Assembly: GCF_036850765.1 (NCBI RefSeq)
Contig: NC_089496.1
Coordinates: forward strand, 47,482,113 to 47,546,112
DNA from: Saccopteryx bilineata
Taxonomy: Eukaryota; Chordata; Mammalia; Chiroptera; Emballonuridae
Length of the DNA: 64,000 nucleotides
Direction: 5' to 3'
Shown: positions 34,986-47,210 of the stretch, in pieces
Numbering within the stretch: the first letter of the stretch is position 1
Layout of the letters: every line of letters starts with the position of its first letter
Made by a program: the position numbers and the translations under genes
Notes under the pieces: model-generated
What the model saw: only the letters and a program-made list of their open reading frames with translations
Told to the model about the DNA's origin: nothing
Database searches by the model: none

Positions 34986-37514
34986 CGTGGGGAGGCAGGA
35001 GGCAGTGCGTGGACCAGGGGCTAGCGCCTGTCTGCACTGGGGCATGGAGGTTGGCTGTTTTTGCTGGGAGCTGACTGGGAGGGGGCAGGGATTGTGGCAG
35101 ACTTAACTCACTGAGAATCAAATCGTGAGCACGTGCGATGCTGAGTGGACCTCAGCCATGTTGTCCCTGTGACCCGTCCCCACCGTCCCCAGCCCACCCC
35201 CAGGGGCAGCCCCTCCTCCCCTCTCTGCAGCTCTCACGGGGCCCCAGAGCTGTCCCCGAGCCAGCTGGAGCTGTGCCTTCCTCTTTGGTTGTCCCCAACA
35301 GGCCCCCCCACCTCCATTCTGGGCTTTGGTCCCCTGTTTGTAAAATGAAGTGATTGGAAGAGGTGGCTTTATGCAACTGGGCCCACAGTCTCATCAGTGA
35401 CCACCCCTGAGATGGTGACCCACAGCCCAGTGGCTGGCACTGCACGAGGCACCTGATGGGCCAACCATCAACCTCCCACTTCCAAACGGGGAAATCGAGT
35501 CTCAGACAGTCCAGGCGCCTGCCCAGGGCCCGCGGGCTAAGCGGTGCCAGATGCCAAGTTCTTCCCACTTGCTGCCTTGCCTCCTGGAAGCCCGCAGTCG
35601 GGGCGGACGAGAGGGTGGGGCTTCCTGGAACCCCTCCTCTCCTATCTCCCCTATTTCCTCCCTGGTCACCAGCCCGGGCCTGAGACTTCGGGGCTCTGGG
35701 AATATCTGCGAGTGTCCTGGTTTCTACCCCGGGAGCTATTGTGTGGGAGCCCAGCCTTTCCTTCTATTCAGACTTGTGCCCACGAGCAGCCCGGAGACAA
35801 GGATGGGTCGGAGCCCCTGTCTGGCCCTGCCCGGAAGGAAGCCCGGTCCGCCAAGGTGGGAGCAGCCATCCAGCCCCTGCGGCTCCTGCACCCCCACTTG
35901 CTAATCGCCCCCAGGCCCCAGTGGCTTCAGCAATCTCAGAAAGTGCCAAGCGCTTTTTTTTTTCCTTCTTCCCCGCTAATGTAGACACACCTTGACTTTA
36001 TTTGTCTAAGGATTTTCCATTTCCTTTTCTGGAAAGACATCAGGGTCCTGAATGTCCCTTTCATCACAAAGGAGGCTGGGAAGAAGGGAGGGGGGCTGTC
36101 CTGGGCACCTCGGGAAGGAGGGAGTGAGGGAGGCTGAGAACCCAGCACCTGTGTGACCCTGTGCTGTGCCCTCCCTGACCCCCCCCCCCCACTTCAGGCT
36201 GAGAGGACCACTCCAGTTGGCCTTCCATACGAATATACGTATTCACGACTAAAGACCCTTCTGCTCTGATAGTGAGTTCCCGATGTCTCGTGGCGTGAGG
36301 CCGACCAAGTTTGTCCACTCTCGTGTCCGGTCTGTGGCTGTGCCCTCAGTCACATTCAGTGGTCTGATTGTCCAAACTCCCCTTTGGGCCTAGCTCCCAC
36401 CCGAACTGGTCTGGGTGTGGAACTCCCCAAGGGCAGAGCCTCTGCACCCCCAGCCTGGGGACTCCCTGCAGCAGGTGGGGCCCTGGAGGGGAAGCGGAGA
36501 TTCAGGCTGTGAAGGTGGAGTCAGATGGGGCATCGTGGGCAAGATGGCAAGTGTGCAGTGTGCTGCCCCGTCTCCACCAGCCCTGAGGGTCTGAGCCAGT
36601 GTGGAGAGGAGGGCGGGGGGGGGGAACCTTCCCACTCCCACTGTGTCTGGAAGCCCACCCCATCCCATCTCTCCTTCTGCTTGGACTTTCCTCTCTCCAA
36701 ACTGCCTTCCTTCCTTCATATAAACAAATCTGTTGGCATGTCCCTTCCTCCAGGAAGGCTTTCCTGATTACTGGAAAGAGGTGGGGCTTTTCCGCTGCCC
36801 ACAAATCCACCTCATCCCTTCCTGAGGCTCGGGCCTGGGCCTCTGCTGCCGTCCCCTGAACCCCAGGGCTGCATGGTGGCCCATGGGTGCTTCAGGCTTC
36901 CCTCTGTTGTCAGGGGCACTTGACTCAGCTACTCTCTGGGCTAGAGAGTGGTGGAGGAGTGATCTCTGATGGGCACTGGCCACGGGGCCGGCCCAAGCTG
37001 GACACCATAGGCACTGCGTACATCAACTGTGACTTTCCATTCAGGATGCACCCCCCTGAGGTCCATGCACCCCCCCCAGGCTTGGTCCTTCTCCTGGGAA
37101 GGCCTGCAGGGCCCCTAACACACAGCCTGCTTCTCACCTCCCCTGTGTTAGATCGATTCCCGGTACAGAATTAGGAGACCTTCTCCTGATAACAGGCTGC
37201 TGTCTTTGCAGTCATAGAGGAAATCTGAGAAACACTTCTCTTCCTTCGTACACGGCATCCAGGCAGCTCGGATGGACGGTGACACTCAGTCTCGGTCTCT
37301 CTCTGGCATCATGAGAAGCCTCCTCCGTCTCTGGGCTTTTAGTTTCATTACATTGGGATTGGGTGGGTTTTTCAAGTTTTTGTAGATCAGCCCCTTTGCT
37401 GCCCCAAGTCCTGAGCAGGGGAGGCGGAGGGGGTTCCTGCCTTGATCATGCAAGTAAGTCCTTCCTGGTCCACAGTGTGCCCGACTGGCTGCCTCTCTGC
37501 CGGTGGGGAAGAGC

Positions 37515-37610
37515 TAGTGGAGACTGCTTCACTGTGCGTGACATTGGGGAAGCCACTTGAGCTCCCGGCCTCAGTTTACCTTTGTGCAATAGGGTCTGAA
37601 TGACCTGAAA
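37515..37610 (+). repeat. MIR SINE fragment
   Basis: Contains gtgacattggggaagccact and cggcctcagtttacctttgt, a diverged forward MIR core. Confidence 0.75.
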
Positions 37611-38524
37611 GCCCTCCTACCCTAATGTCCTAATGCCCTGGGCGCTCAGAGGTGCTCAAACCTGGTAGCAGGGGGCCCTATGCGTGGACTTCCCAGGACT
37701 GGTGGGCATACCCGTAGAACAATAGCACAAAGAAGAGGTGTGTGTGCTGGGCCGAGGCTGCTGGCGCTGGGGGCTGGGCCCGGGGGCCCAGAGCAGGGGG
37801 CCATGTCATCGTTTTCTCATTAGGCAAGACAGCCGTCCGCCTGTGTGAGCCTGTGTGAGATGATCTTGCTGGTCCTGTGGGCTCCAGGAATGTTGGCTTT
37901 ACATGAATAGGATCCCTAGACTGAGCCCCAGGGGGAGGGGTCCCCAGTAGATGGGGATAAGCGGGGGTCCGGCCCACCCTTCCTCCACCCTCCTAGACTC
38001 ACCCCACCAGCTCCAGTGCAGCATCGTGACAACATCCTGGGGGACCGGGGTGAGAGGTGGCTCCCCAGGTGGCCCCGCCTGTCCCTGCTCCGTGGGTGCC
38101 AGCACACCCTCCTGCCACGGGCTGGCGGGCTGGCGGGTGGCTCTTTCTGTTCACCTTTGAAAACGTTCCTGAGCTGCCTGCACGTCCACCCTTCCCCCAC
38201 CTGGCTGTGGTCAGAGACCTGGCCCAGCCCCCATCCCTGTTCCCACCCAGGGTGGGGGTGCCATCGGAGATGAGGGGAGACCAGGACGCACATAGTAATA
38301 GAGGGAGTATTCCTAAGTGAGGAACCACGAAGCCACACAGTTACAGAAATGCCCACCACGCATACATGTGCCCAATGACCCCTGCTCTCCTTGTTTGAAT
38401 TCAGCTCAGTGATAAGGAGATGAGATGAGAGAGGCCCTGGGTTCTATGCCAGAGCGACCGCTCTGGGGCCCCGGGGCTCAGGGCACACGCAGCAGAGGTT
38501 TAGGAGGTGCAGGGTTCGTGGCCA

Positions 38525-38735
38525 CGGTGTGTGTGTGTGTGCACGCATGTGTACATGCGAGAATGTACATCCACTTGCGTGTGTATGCATTCAGGCATGT
38601 ACACATGGTTTGCATGTGTGTATTCACATGTATATGCATGCAGTGCTGTGCTGCACAGGCAATCAAGGTATGTGCACTGCATGTATATAATGTGTACACG
38701 GTCCACGCCCACATGTGTGTGTAAGCATGTGCCAC
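38525..38735. repeat. TG-rich alternating purine-pyrimidine tract
   Basis: A short pure (gt)n run is followed by degenerate atgtgtaca and catgtgtgt motifs over about 200 bp. Such tracts can adopt Z-DNA in principle. Confidence 0.85.
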
Positions 38736-38879
38736 GTGTGTACATGCATTGTCAGGGAGGAGGAAGGGACGTGCAGGCCTATATTGTGGTGCCCTGGCCA
38801 GGTGTGGCTTGCTGAGGGCAGGTCAGAGGGCCAGCGGACTCGTCATCAAGGCACAGGAATAGGCTTTGCTTGCTGAAGG

Positions 38880-39140
38880 GTCAGTGTGAGCACAGCTGCA
38901 GTGTGCCCCCCTCCCAGCCCTGCCGTGCACCTCCATCAGGCAGCCACGGGGGTGGTCCTGGGGGGTCAGTGTGAGCACAGCTGCAGTGTGACCCCCAGCC
39001 CTGCCGTGCACCTCCATCAGGCAGCCACGGGGGTGGTCCTGGGGGGTCAGTGTGAGCACAGCTGCAGTGTGACCCCCAGCCCTGCCGTGCACCTCCATCA
39101 GGCAGCCACGGGGGTGGTCCTGGGGGGTCAGTGTGAGCGT
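38880..39140. repeat. 81-85 bp minisatellite, three copies plus a partial one
   Basis: Blocks beginning gtcagtgtgagcacagctgc start at 38880, 38965 and 39046; a partial copy starts at 39127. Copies share cctgccgtgcacctccatca and ggcagccacgggggtggtcc. Confidence 0.95.
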
Positions 39141-42100
39141 GGCTCCCACAGGCATGATGCTGGCTGTGTGTGGGGGTTCGGGGCCACATTTCCACTTCCA
39201 TCTTGCTTTTGTGGCCTCTTCCTCATCAAAAAAATATTAAGAACTAAACTGAAGACTTGGTTGGTAGAAACATGAACATATTAATTCTGGTGGTGAGCTG
39301 TGAGATCAGCAGCTCACACAGGGAGAGAGGAACTTCCTCAAGCTCTGCGACCCACCAGCATCTGAGCAGTTCCGCTGGAGGGCCTGGGGGGGCACGAGAG
39401 GCTGCCCCAGGTGGCACCTGCTCCTGCCGGAAGAGCCTGTGGAGCACGAGCTCCCAGCTTGTCCCAGCAGCAGGGCCCCGAGGAGGCAAGGACAGCCCAG
39501 CATGGCTGATGCGACCAAGGTGTGGCCCAACGGTGCCGCAGCCATGGGGGTTCTGAGGAGGAGCCGGATCAAGGATGTGGTAAGAACATCAGAGACCCAC
39601 AGCAGGGCCCTGAGGCCAGGGGGCCGGATGGCACGGGGTGTTTGGGACAGGGGCTGGAGCAGGAGGAGAGAGAGCCTAGAGTCCCCACCTGCAGGACCAG
39701 CTGTGAACAGCTGGACACTGCCTCTGGGCACAGGGGCCACAGGTGAGGAGAGGGGTGGGACAGGGGCAGCACAGGACACCTTAGAAGGCGAGAAGAACGC
39801 CAGGAACCACGGGGCGGGGGCTTTGGTGACAGCAGTGTCACTGGGGACAGACGCCCCTCTACACTGGCTCAGGCCCTTCAGGGAGGCACAAAATGGTCAG
39901 GTTTGGGGGGTCTCGGGGAGCTGAAGGCAGGCTCCTGTGGATCCTCTCCGCTGTCTTGGTCCCTGGTCAGGGAGGGCGATTTGCTGAGTCCTTGGTGGAG
40001 TCGGAGGAGGAGGTGGCCTGTTGTCGTCAGAGAACGGGGAAGGAGAGACTGGGTGTGACCTGGCCTCAGAGGGGACCAGGAGACCTGGCTCCCTGACTGG
40101 CCTCCAACCTGACCCCACTGAAGGACCCCAGGCATGGCCCCTTGCCTCTCGGAGCCTCGGCTTTCCCATGAGCAAAATGAGGGCATCAGATCCAACGATA
40201 TCTGACCCCTTTTCCCAGTGTGGCGTTTTGTGATCTAACAAGGCAAAGACAGAAGATGTTTGCGGCCCCAGGACAGGCGGGGCTGGGGAGCTTGGAAGGC
40301 AGGGGACGAGGAAGTGCTGCGTGTGTGCTCAGCGTGAGGAAATGATCCGAAATCACTTCCACACATGACGACGACTTCCCTTCCAGGAACCCGCAGAGCA
40401 GAGGGGGACATCAGGCAGAGCCCCCCCACCCCAAGTCCTGCCCGTCCCCACCCACCCACCCGCCCGCGGCCCCCGAGGGCGTGGCTGGCAGCCTTGCACA
40501 AAGGCCGCTATCATTTTCTAGAAGGGAGGGATGCCGCCCTCCTGGTGGACCGAGTCCTCTGGACTCACTCGCGGGGCAGGGCTGGGGAAACCGCCATTCT
40601 GCTCCCTCTTGAGGGACTTCCTCTGTCCAAGCAGAGGGGATAGGATGGGGGAGGAACAGCCCTGCGTCCTCACAGGGTCCTCAGTCAGGTCTGGGAGCCC
40701 AGCCTGACCGGCAAGTCTCTATGGACAGACTGTGGCCAACTGTCACAGAGTCGCGCCAGGCTGGGGGCCGCCCTCTCCGGTCGGGTCTCTCGGGCACCTC
40801 TCCTGGGGAATCCGCCGGGGGCAGTGGCTGAGCTGATGGTAAAGCATCAGCAGAGAAAACCCACTTTGCAGAGGTGGGTCTGCCATGGTCTCCTGGCCTC
40901 TGTCTGCCTGGATAAGCCTCGCTATTTATTTATTTCTCAGGGCGGGCAGGTGTTGGGGGTGGGGTGGGGGAGGGCTGAGGGGGAAGTGAACCAGAGGCCG
41001 TCGCTTAGAAAATGACCAAATTGTTCCTCTCCGGTGAATCTCTGGTGGCCCACTAAATCCGGTTTTGATTTAAGGGGGATCGTGTGACACCCGCGTGGCC
41101 AGGAGTGAGCTGTCAGACGGGGAGGAATTGGCGTGCTTTGAGAGGTGGGTGCTGCGTCCTTGGGGGAAGTCAGGGTCAGAGGGCAGGTGTCTCCCCCTCA
41201 TCCCCGCCACGCCCAGCCCTATGCTCAGCTCTGCCGGGGCCACGGCCTCACCCCCTGGGGCCTGGAGGGGCAGCCCAGGCTGGGGTGAGCTCACGCCCGT
41301 AACTGTGGGCGCTACCATGGAGGGGGCGCAGGTGTGTAGGAGGAGAGTGTATGGGCCAACATCCTGGGACAGTGTGGCTGGTGGCACGGAACCCGGGTCC
41401 TTGTCTGGAGCTGGGACGGGGTGGTGGAGAGTGCCACACAGGGAGGTGAGGGGACAGCCTTGAGGACTGGCCTGAGAAATTTGAGGGGACATCTTGTATC
41501 CTTCTTAATATCTGTGCTCTGGGTCTGGGTCCCTCCTCTGCCTGCCACCCTGGGTGGGGGTCGCCGTGCCTCACAGGAAGGCTGGGTCCAGGCTAGTGCA
41601 AAGTCCCCGCTCTGACCCATGCCTCCCGCAGGGTCATGGAGGAAGACAGGCCCCCTCCAAGTTGCTAAGAGCCAGGGTCCACAGATCCTAGCTCAAGGTC
41701 CCAGAAGCATGGTGGTCAGTGCCCTGTTGAGTGGTTGTTAGCGCCCTGTTGAGTGGTGGTCAGCAGTCTCTTGAGGGGCACAGCTGGGAGGCAGGAGAGG
41801 GCCTCCCTGCAGGGGCGTGCTGATTCTCACACCCCTCCCAGGACCCTCAGTGACTTCGTCCTGTCGTCCTGCCCTCCCTCAGTGCTCTCTGCCTTGATTC
41901 AAAAAAGCCTGGTGGTTCTGGTCAATTCTTCCAAGCTGCTGGTGAGCTGACAGTGACTGAATGGTCATGGCCAGTTAGCCATCTGAGTCCCCTTCTGCCC
42001 CGAATTCCATCCTCCTGGTGGGCTTCCTGGAGGCAGCGAGTCATTGTGTCCCACTGCCCGGCCCGTGGTGCGAAGTCGGTGCCTGGCCCAGGAGGAAGTG

Positions 42101-42859
42101 TCCACTCCCCTCTTCCCTCTGCCCCGCCAGCCGCAGAAGCTACTGGCTAAGAGAGTGACAACCACTGCCACACGCATGGGTGTCTTCTCCCCACGCAGCC
42201 CGAGGTCAGATCCGTGGCCAGCATCCGAGCCCTGCGCGCGCACCTCTGGACAACGCCTGAGGTCCTCCCGCTGGCCTCGGTGGGGCCAGAGCCCAGACTG
42301 CCCTGGGAACAGCCGGCTCTGACTGGAACTTGGGTCTCGCCAGGCATGTCAGGAATAGGCCACATCTGGAAAAGCATTTGCCGAGAACGTTGATCTAGCA
42401 GGGCCAGCCGGTGCCCTCAAGCCTGAGCGGCCTCACGTCCCGCCCCGGGCTCAGGGGCTGGGGTGAGGGGCGGTCCCCCCTTATTTAGCTTGGCTCAGAG
42501 CCGTGGGCTCTGGAGGCTGGGCCTGTGCCACTGTCCATGGGAGGGACACGGAGCCTGCCGAATCAGGCCGCGCTGGAGGAGGGGTTGGGGTGGAGGCCGG
42601 GCCCTGCCCGGAGCCGTGCTCCCAGGCTGGGAGCTTCTCTGCGAGCCATTCTCATCCCCCTGCTTCCTTCCCCGTCCACCCCCACCACACCCTCCCTATT
42701 CAGGAAAGGGGAGGAGGTCCCTCGCGCTGACCCCCTCACCCATCCGAGCACCTCTGGGGCCTGGATCCTCCAGCCCTTACACTTGTTCCTGGGGATTCCG
42801 CACGGGAACCAAGTACAGCGGGGGGCCCTTCCTGACAAGCAGGCAGAGAACCAGACTCA

Positions 42860-42965
42860 TGCTCTGGAAATGAGGGGGTCCTGAGTTCTAATCCCCGCTC
42901 TGCCATTCCTTGGCAAATCACTTAGCATCTGAGCCTCAGGATTGTGGTGAAGACAGGCCATCAGC
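42860..42965 (+). repeat. MIR SINE fragment abutting a hAT element
   Basis: Contains gagttctaatccccgctctg and ccattccttggcaaatcact, then gagcctcag, in forward MIR order. The hAT element at 42971 begins just after it. Confidence 0.75.
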
Positions 42966-42970
42966 TAGAT

Positions 42971-43301
42971 CAGGGGTCCCCAAACTTTTTACACAGGGGG
43001 CCAGTTCACTGTCCCTCAGACCATTGGAGGGCCGGACTATAAAAAAACCTATGAACAAATCCCTATGCACACTGCACATATCTTATTTTAAAGTAAAAAA
43101 ACAAAACGGGAACAAATACAATATTTAAAATAAAGAACAAGTAAATTTAAATCAACAAACTGACCAGTATTTCAATGGGAACTATGCTCCTCTCACTGAC
43201 CACCAATGAAAGAGGTGCCCTTTCCGGAAGTGCGGCGGGGGCCGGATAAATGGCCTCAGGGGGCCGCATGCGGCCCGCAGGCCGTAGTTTGGGGACCCCT
43301 G
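42971..43301. mobile_element. Non-autonomous hAT DNA transposon (MITE), copy 2
   Basis: It starts caggggtccccaaac and ends gtttggggacccctg. An exact 8-bp target duplication, agctagat, lies at 42963-42970 and 43302-43309. It matches the element at 10647-10968 almost base for base, apart from a few substitutions and short indels such as an extra tctta. It has no transposase, so it was mobilised in trans. Confidence 0.95.
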
Positions 43302-43309
43302 AGCTAGAT

Positions 43310-43462
43310 GTTCCCTCCCTCTCCCTCCCTCCCTCCCTCCCGGTCTCTCCCTCCCTCCCTCCCTCCCTCCCTCCCTCCCTCCCTCCCTCCCTCCCTCCCT
43401 CCCTCCCTTCCTTCCTTCCTTCCTTCCTTCCTTCCTTCCTTCCTTCCTTCCTTCCTTCCTTC
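43310..43462. repeat. (CCCT)n then (CCTT)n microsatellite
   Basis: A pure-pyrimidine tract of ccct units, interrupted once by cggtctct, changes to cctt units near 43405. It begins right after the hAT target duplication. Confidence 0.97.
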
Positions 43463-45124
43463 CCTGGTTGGCCCAGATTTGTGACAGACCAGTTAGAAGG
43501 AGATGGAGGGGTTTGGGGCTCTCCTAGATCTGGGGCTCTGATGGGGGACCTTTATCCGTTCCCACTGCAGTGGGCAGGCCGTGGCAACTAAGGCCCCTTT
43601 GCATTGTGGGAGATGGCGGGTGAATAGGGTGGGCTTTATTCTGATGGCACTTTCTGGACTCGTCAATGCCTTCATCTGAAGGAATGGAGCATATGGTGGC
43701 ACTTAAGGCAGAAACCATGCTGGCTTGGGGAAGAGGGTGGGAGATGCAGGGTGTGGCTGGGGTGTTGCCCGGAGGGCCTTCGTATATTGTACTGAGATTG
43801 GTGGGCGCCTCATTTGCTTGGGCAAAAGTGCTTTGCCTACCCTGGGACCCTGGGTCCCCCATCTCCTGCCCCGTCCCAGCAGCACACGAGCCTCTGCCAA
43901 GTACCCATTCACACATATGTGCCCTCCATAGTCACACGCTCTGTCACCCTGCAGGTTCACGTGTTAGAAGGCAAGCTTCAGGGGACAGGAGCTGGCCTGA
44001 CTGGTCCATAGCTGTCTCCCAGCACCCAGGACAGTGTAGGGCACATGGCACGTGCCCAGTGAATGTTTGTGGGATGAATTAGTAGGTCCCAGGTGCCTCT
44101 CACCCTTGGGCATGGTGGCACATCATGTGCATCAATGCAGGGATCCTGAACTGGCCCATGGACACTGTCACAGAAACTGGGACACGCACTCGCCTCCGGG
44201 GCTCCTAGTCCTGTCTCTGCAGGCCAGTACCAGCTCTCCCCTGCCGCCCCCAAGCCCTGCCGCCGGAGAGCTGGTACCTGCCAGTGTCGGAACCCATCCT
44301 TGCACCAGCTGGAGGACAGGGACAGGTGTGGCCCTGTCAGGACCTGGGAGCTGATGGGAAAGAGGACAGTGTGTGTGTCCTTTAGAGGACACTGAGAGGT
44401 CCTGTTCTAGGAGACCCTGGCTGCGGGGGCGCCCTGGCTCTGCCCTTGGAGCCTGGTCTGAGGGGAAGCAGGGCCATCCTCCGAAGCTCGGGTGTGGGGG
44501 AGTCTCAGGTCTGCGGACGGAGCCCCGGGGTCGGGGCCTGGGCGAGAGGGAGCCCCCCGGGCTGCTGAGAGCTGAGCCGCTCTGCCCAGGGTGACGGAGG
44601 GGGAGCAGGTTCTCTCTCTCTCTCTCAGATTGTTAGGAAGTCACCGACTACCCCTGTTCTGAGCCACGAGGTCTCTGAGCAAGCAGGCCCGCTGGCCACC
44701 ACGCTGACTCCTGCTGTACCTCCACTCCGTCCTGTTCTCCCACGCACTTAGGTCTACTGGGGCAGACCGAGCTCCCCACACCTCCACCCCCAGCGGGCCT
44801 CGTCCCAGCAAATGCCAGGCTGACCCCCGGGTGGCTCGGTGCTGAGGCCAGGGCGACTCTGGTGAATGTCGTGGCTGGGCGGAAAGGTGGCCAGGGGCGG
44901 GGACTGGTGTCATCTCTGCACATGGCCCCTGGAAAGAGGCACAAGACCCACATGCTCAGCCCCACCCTGTCCCTGGTACATGCAGAATTCAGAGAAGTCT
45001 TTCTTTACTGGGCCTCCATTTCCCACCTGTAAAATGAGGAGAAGACAACGCTCATACGTAGGGCTGTGGTGGGGAAGGCAGGAGGCAGGGAGCCTGAGCC
45101 CGGCCTCTCTGCTCGGGCTCCTCC

Positions 45125-45185
45125 TCACACGCACACGCACACGCACACGCACATGCACACACACACACGCACATGCACACGCACC
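45125..45185. repeat. (CA)n-type microsatellite
   Basis: Repeats of cacacg and cacaca with occasional catg run for about 60 bp. Confidence 0.9.
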
Positions 45186-45609
45186 AGGCGGCTCCCCACC
45201 AGCCTCCAGGCCCTGTAACCCTGTGTCCTGCTCAGTTCATTGGCTGCCCCCAGGCCTCTGTCCTGTGCCACAGGACACAGGCTGGACTAAAGGGTCTGCA
45301 TCTCCTCTTCCCCTCCCTCTGCTGGGGTGGGGGGACTTTGTCTGGCTCCCCCCGCTCCCCACTCCTCACCCATCTTCCTCTTTTTGCTTCTGGTCTCTGG
45401 GTCCAGCCGGGTCTCCCCTCTTTCAGCGGGTCTAACCCTTTGTGCATGCTCTTGTCCCTCTCTTTCTCAGTCCTGGCCGGTGTCACTGTCTCTGCCTGGG
45501 GACTTCTTCCTTTCACGTCCATTCCTGTGATGATTCTCCTTCCCTCAAAGCAGTGTGTCCTCCTCTCCGGTAGGTCTGTGTCCTCCCCCTTCCCTTTCCA
45601 GTTCTATCT

Positions 45610-45880
45610 GCTCTCTCTCTCTCCCCCCCCTTCTCTCTCTCTCCCTCCTTCTCTCTCTCCCCCCTTCTCTCTCTCTCTCCTTCTCTCTCTCTCTCCCCCT
45701 TCTCTCTCTCTCTGTCCCCCTTCTCTCTCTCTCTCCCTCTCTCTCTCTCCCCCCTTCTCTCTCTCTCCCTCTCTCTCTCCTCTCCCCCTCCCTTCTCTCT
45801 CTCCCCCCTTCTCTCTCTCTCTCTCCCTCTCTCCCCCACCCCCTCTCTCTTCCTCTCCCTCTCTCTCCTCTCTCCCTCCC
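45610..45880. repeat. CT-rich polypyrimidine tract
   Basis: About 270 bp consist almost entirely of c and t (tctctctct blocks separated by cccc). It ends about 850 bp before the AQP1 TATA box. The opposite strand gives spurious Arg/Glu reading frames. Confidence 0.95.
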
Positions 45881-46659
45881 AGCCGTCCAGGCTGCAGGTG
45901 GGCTGTCTGTCATGCCTTCTGTCTCCCCAGTCATTCTGCCACTTGACTGCCTTTGAAAAGAAAGCCCTAAACTGCCCTCCTCCCCGTCCAGCCCCAGAAT
46001 ATTGGTTTGAAGTGCTCTGGACGCTTGAGGCCTCCCTGAGTGGGGGCTTTCCAACACTCTCACCTCTCTTGGGCCTGCCCTTGGTCACAGAGTGGAGGGT
46101 GGTCCACAGAGAAGCTTCTGAGATTTCCTGACACCTCTGTGCCCCCATCAACTGAGGCCTGGCCAGTGTGGTGGGGGCTCTGGCACATCCCTAAGGTGAC
46201 ATCCAGTGGCCAGGCCTGGACTTGGATGCAGGAGACCCAGACTGCCCCTCCGGGTCCCTGGACCCATGGACTCCAGACAAACACCAGTCTGGGGTGGGCT
46301 GGGGATGCCAGACCAGCAGAGTCCTGGTGCCCGCCTCTGGGGAGGGCAATGTCCGCTGCCAAGGCCAGTCTGCCCACCCCGCCCCGTCTGGAGTGCCTGG
46401 TGCTGCCCTTGGGCACCCCCCGAGCTTTGCACACAGGGCGGGGACACCTGGATTTCTTTGGCCCCCTGAGTGGGGCCAACTTGGAGGAATTTCCCAAAGC
46501 CTATTAGAACAGTGGCTGCCTTCTGCCTGCCTCCCCGGGCTGGGCAGGGCTGAGGGCGGAGGGAGAAAGGGAGGGAGGGAGGGGGGAGAGGAGGAAGGGA
46601 AAAAGTTGGCAGGCCAACAGCAGAGCTGTGCCTGCATCCATCGTGAGAGGAGGCCCGTG

Positions 46660-46820
46660 TGGCGCGGGGCGGGCCAGGAGCAAGGAGAGGCCTTCCTCCC
46701 TTTGTGCTCCCCCCTCCTCCCCCCTGGGGGCCCTATAAATAGGCCCAGCCCGGGCTGTGGCTCAGCTCTTAGAGGGAGTCCGGCACTAGGCAGCGGTCTG
46801 AAGCCAAGCCCCCTGCCAGC
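46660..46820 (+). promoter_or_regulatory. AQP1: AQP1 core promoter and 5'UTR
   Basis: A GC box ggggcggg is at 46666-46673 and a good TATA box tataaat at 46734-46740. Transcription would start about 25-30 bp downstream, near 46765. This leaves a 5'UTR of about 55 bases before the ATG at 46821, similar to the short leader of human AQP1, whose promoter is also TATA-type. The start site itself is inferred. Confidence 0.8.
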
Positions 46821-47210
46821 ATGGCCAGCGAGTTCAAGAAGAAGATCTTCTGGAGGGCGGTGGTGGCCGAGTTCCTGGCCATGACCCTGTTCATCGTCCT
46901 CAGCATCGGCTCCGCCCTGGGCTTCAACTACCCGCTGAAGAACAACCAGACGTCAGGTGCGACCCAGGACAACGTGAAGGTGTCCCTGGCCTTCGGGCTG
47001 AGCATCGCCACGCTGGCGCAGAGCGTGGGCCACATCAGCGGCGCCCACCTCAACCCGGCCGTCACGCTGGGGCTGCTGCTCAGCTGTCAGATCAGCGTCC
47101 TCCGGGCCGTCCTGTACATCGTCGCGCAGTGCGTGGGTGCCGTCGTCGCCACCGCCATCCTCTCGGGCATTACCTCTTCCCTGCCCAACAACTCCCTGGG
47201 CCGAAACGAG
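46821..47210 (+). CDS. AQP1: Aquaporin-1, coding exon 1
   Basis: AQP1 is a homotetrameric plasma-membrane water channel of red cells, kidney and endothelium. This exon encodes residues 1-130, from MASEFKKKIFWRAVVAEFLA to NSLGRNE, and ends at a gtgagc donor. It covers membrane helices 1-3, the half helix with the first NPA motif (N78-P79-A80 in SGAHLNPAVTLG) and F58 of the selectivity filter. Loop A keeps the N-glycosylation site N42-Q-T but is two residues longer than in human (TSGATQDN versus TAVQDN). Loop C has PNNS, which creates an extra N-X-S site at N123. The ATG is the usual AQP1 start and follows a TATA promoter. Confidence 0.98.

Larger units (their letters stand above)
32217..38879. 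other. Intergenic DNA upstream of AQP1
   Basis: No gene is supported. Contents include a CA-rich microsatellite at 32525-32852, a GATA-motif cluster at 33128-33239, an old unnamed repeat near 33570-33830, a SINE at 34581-34760, MIR pieces near 34830-34985 and 37520-37600, and a TG-rich tract at 38525-38735. The remainder is unique sequence without recognisable features. Confidence 0.65.
39141..46660. other. Intergenic DNA immediately upstream of AQP1
   Basis: No gene is supported. Contents: MIR pieces near 40090-40215, 42860-42965 and 45000-45065, a hAT element at 42971-43301, a CCCT/CCTT tract at 43310-43462, a CA tract at 45125-45185 and a long CT-rich tract at 45610-45880. Remaining stretches look like unique GC-rich intergenic DNA; distal AQP1 control elements may be present but cannot be delimited. 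Confidence 0.65.

Noticed and set aside
45513..46151. Arg/Glu-rich minus-strand frame of 212 codons
   Set aside because: Translation of the CT-rich tract; low-complexity artefact.
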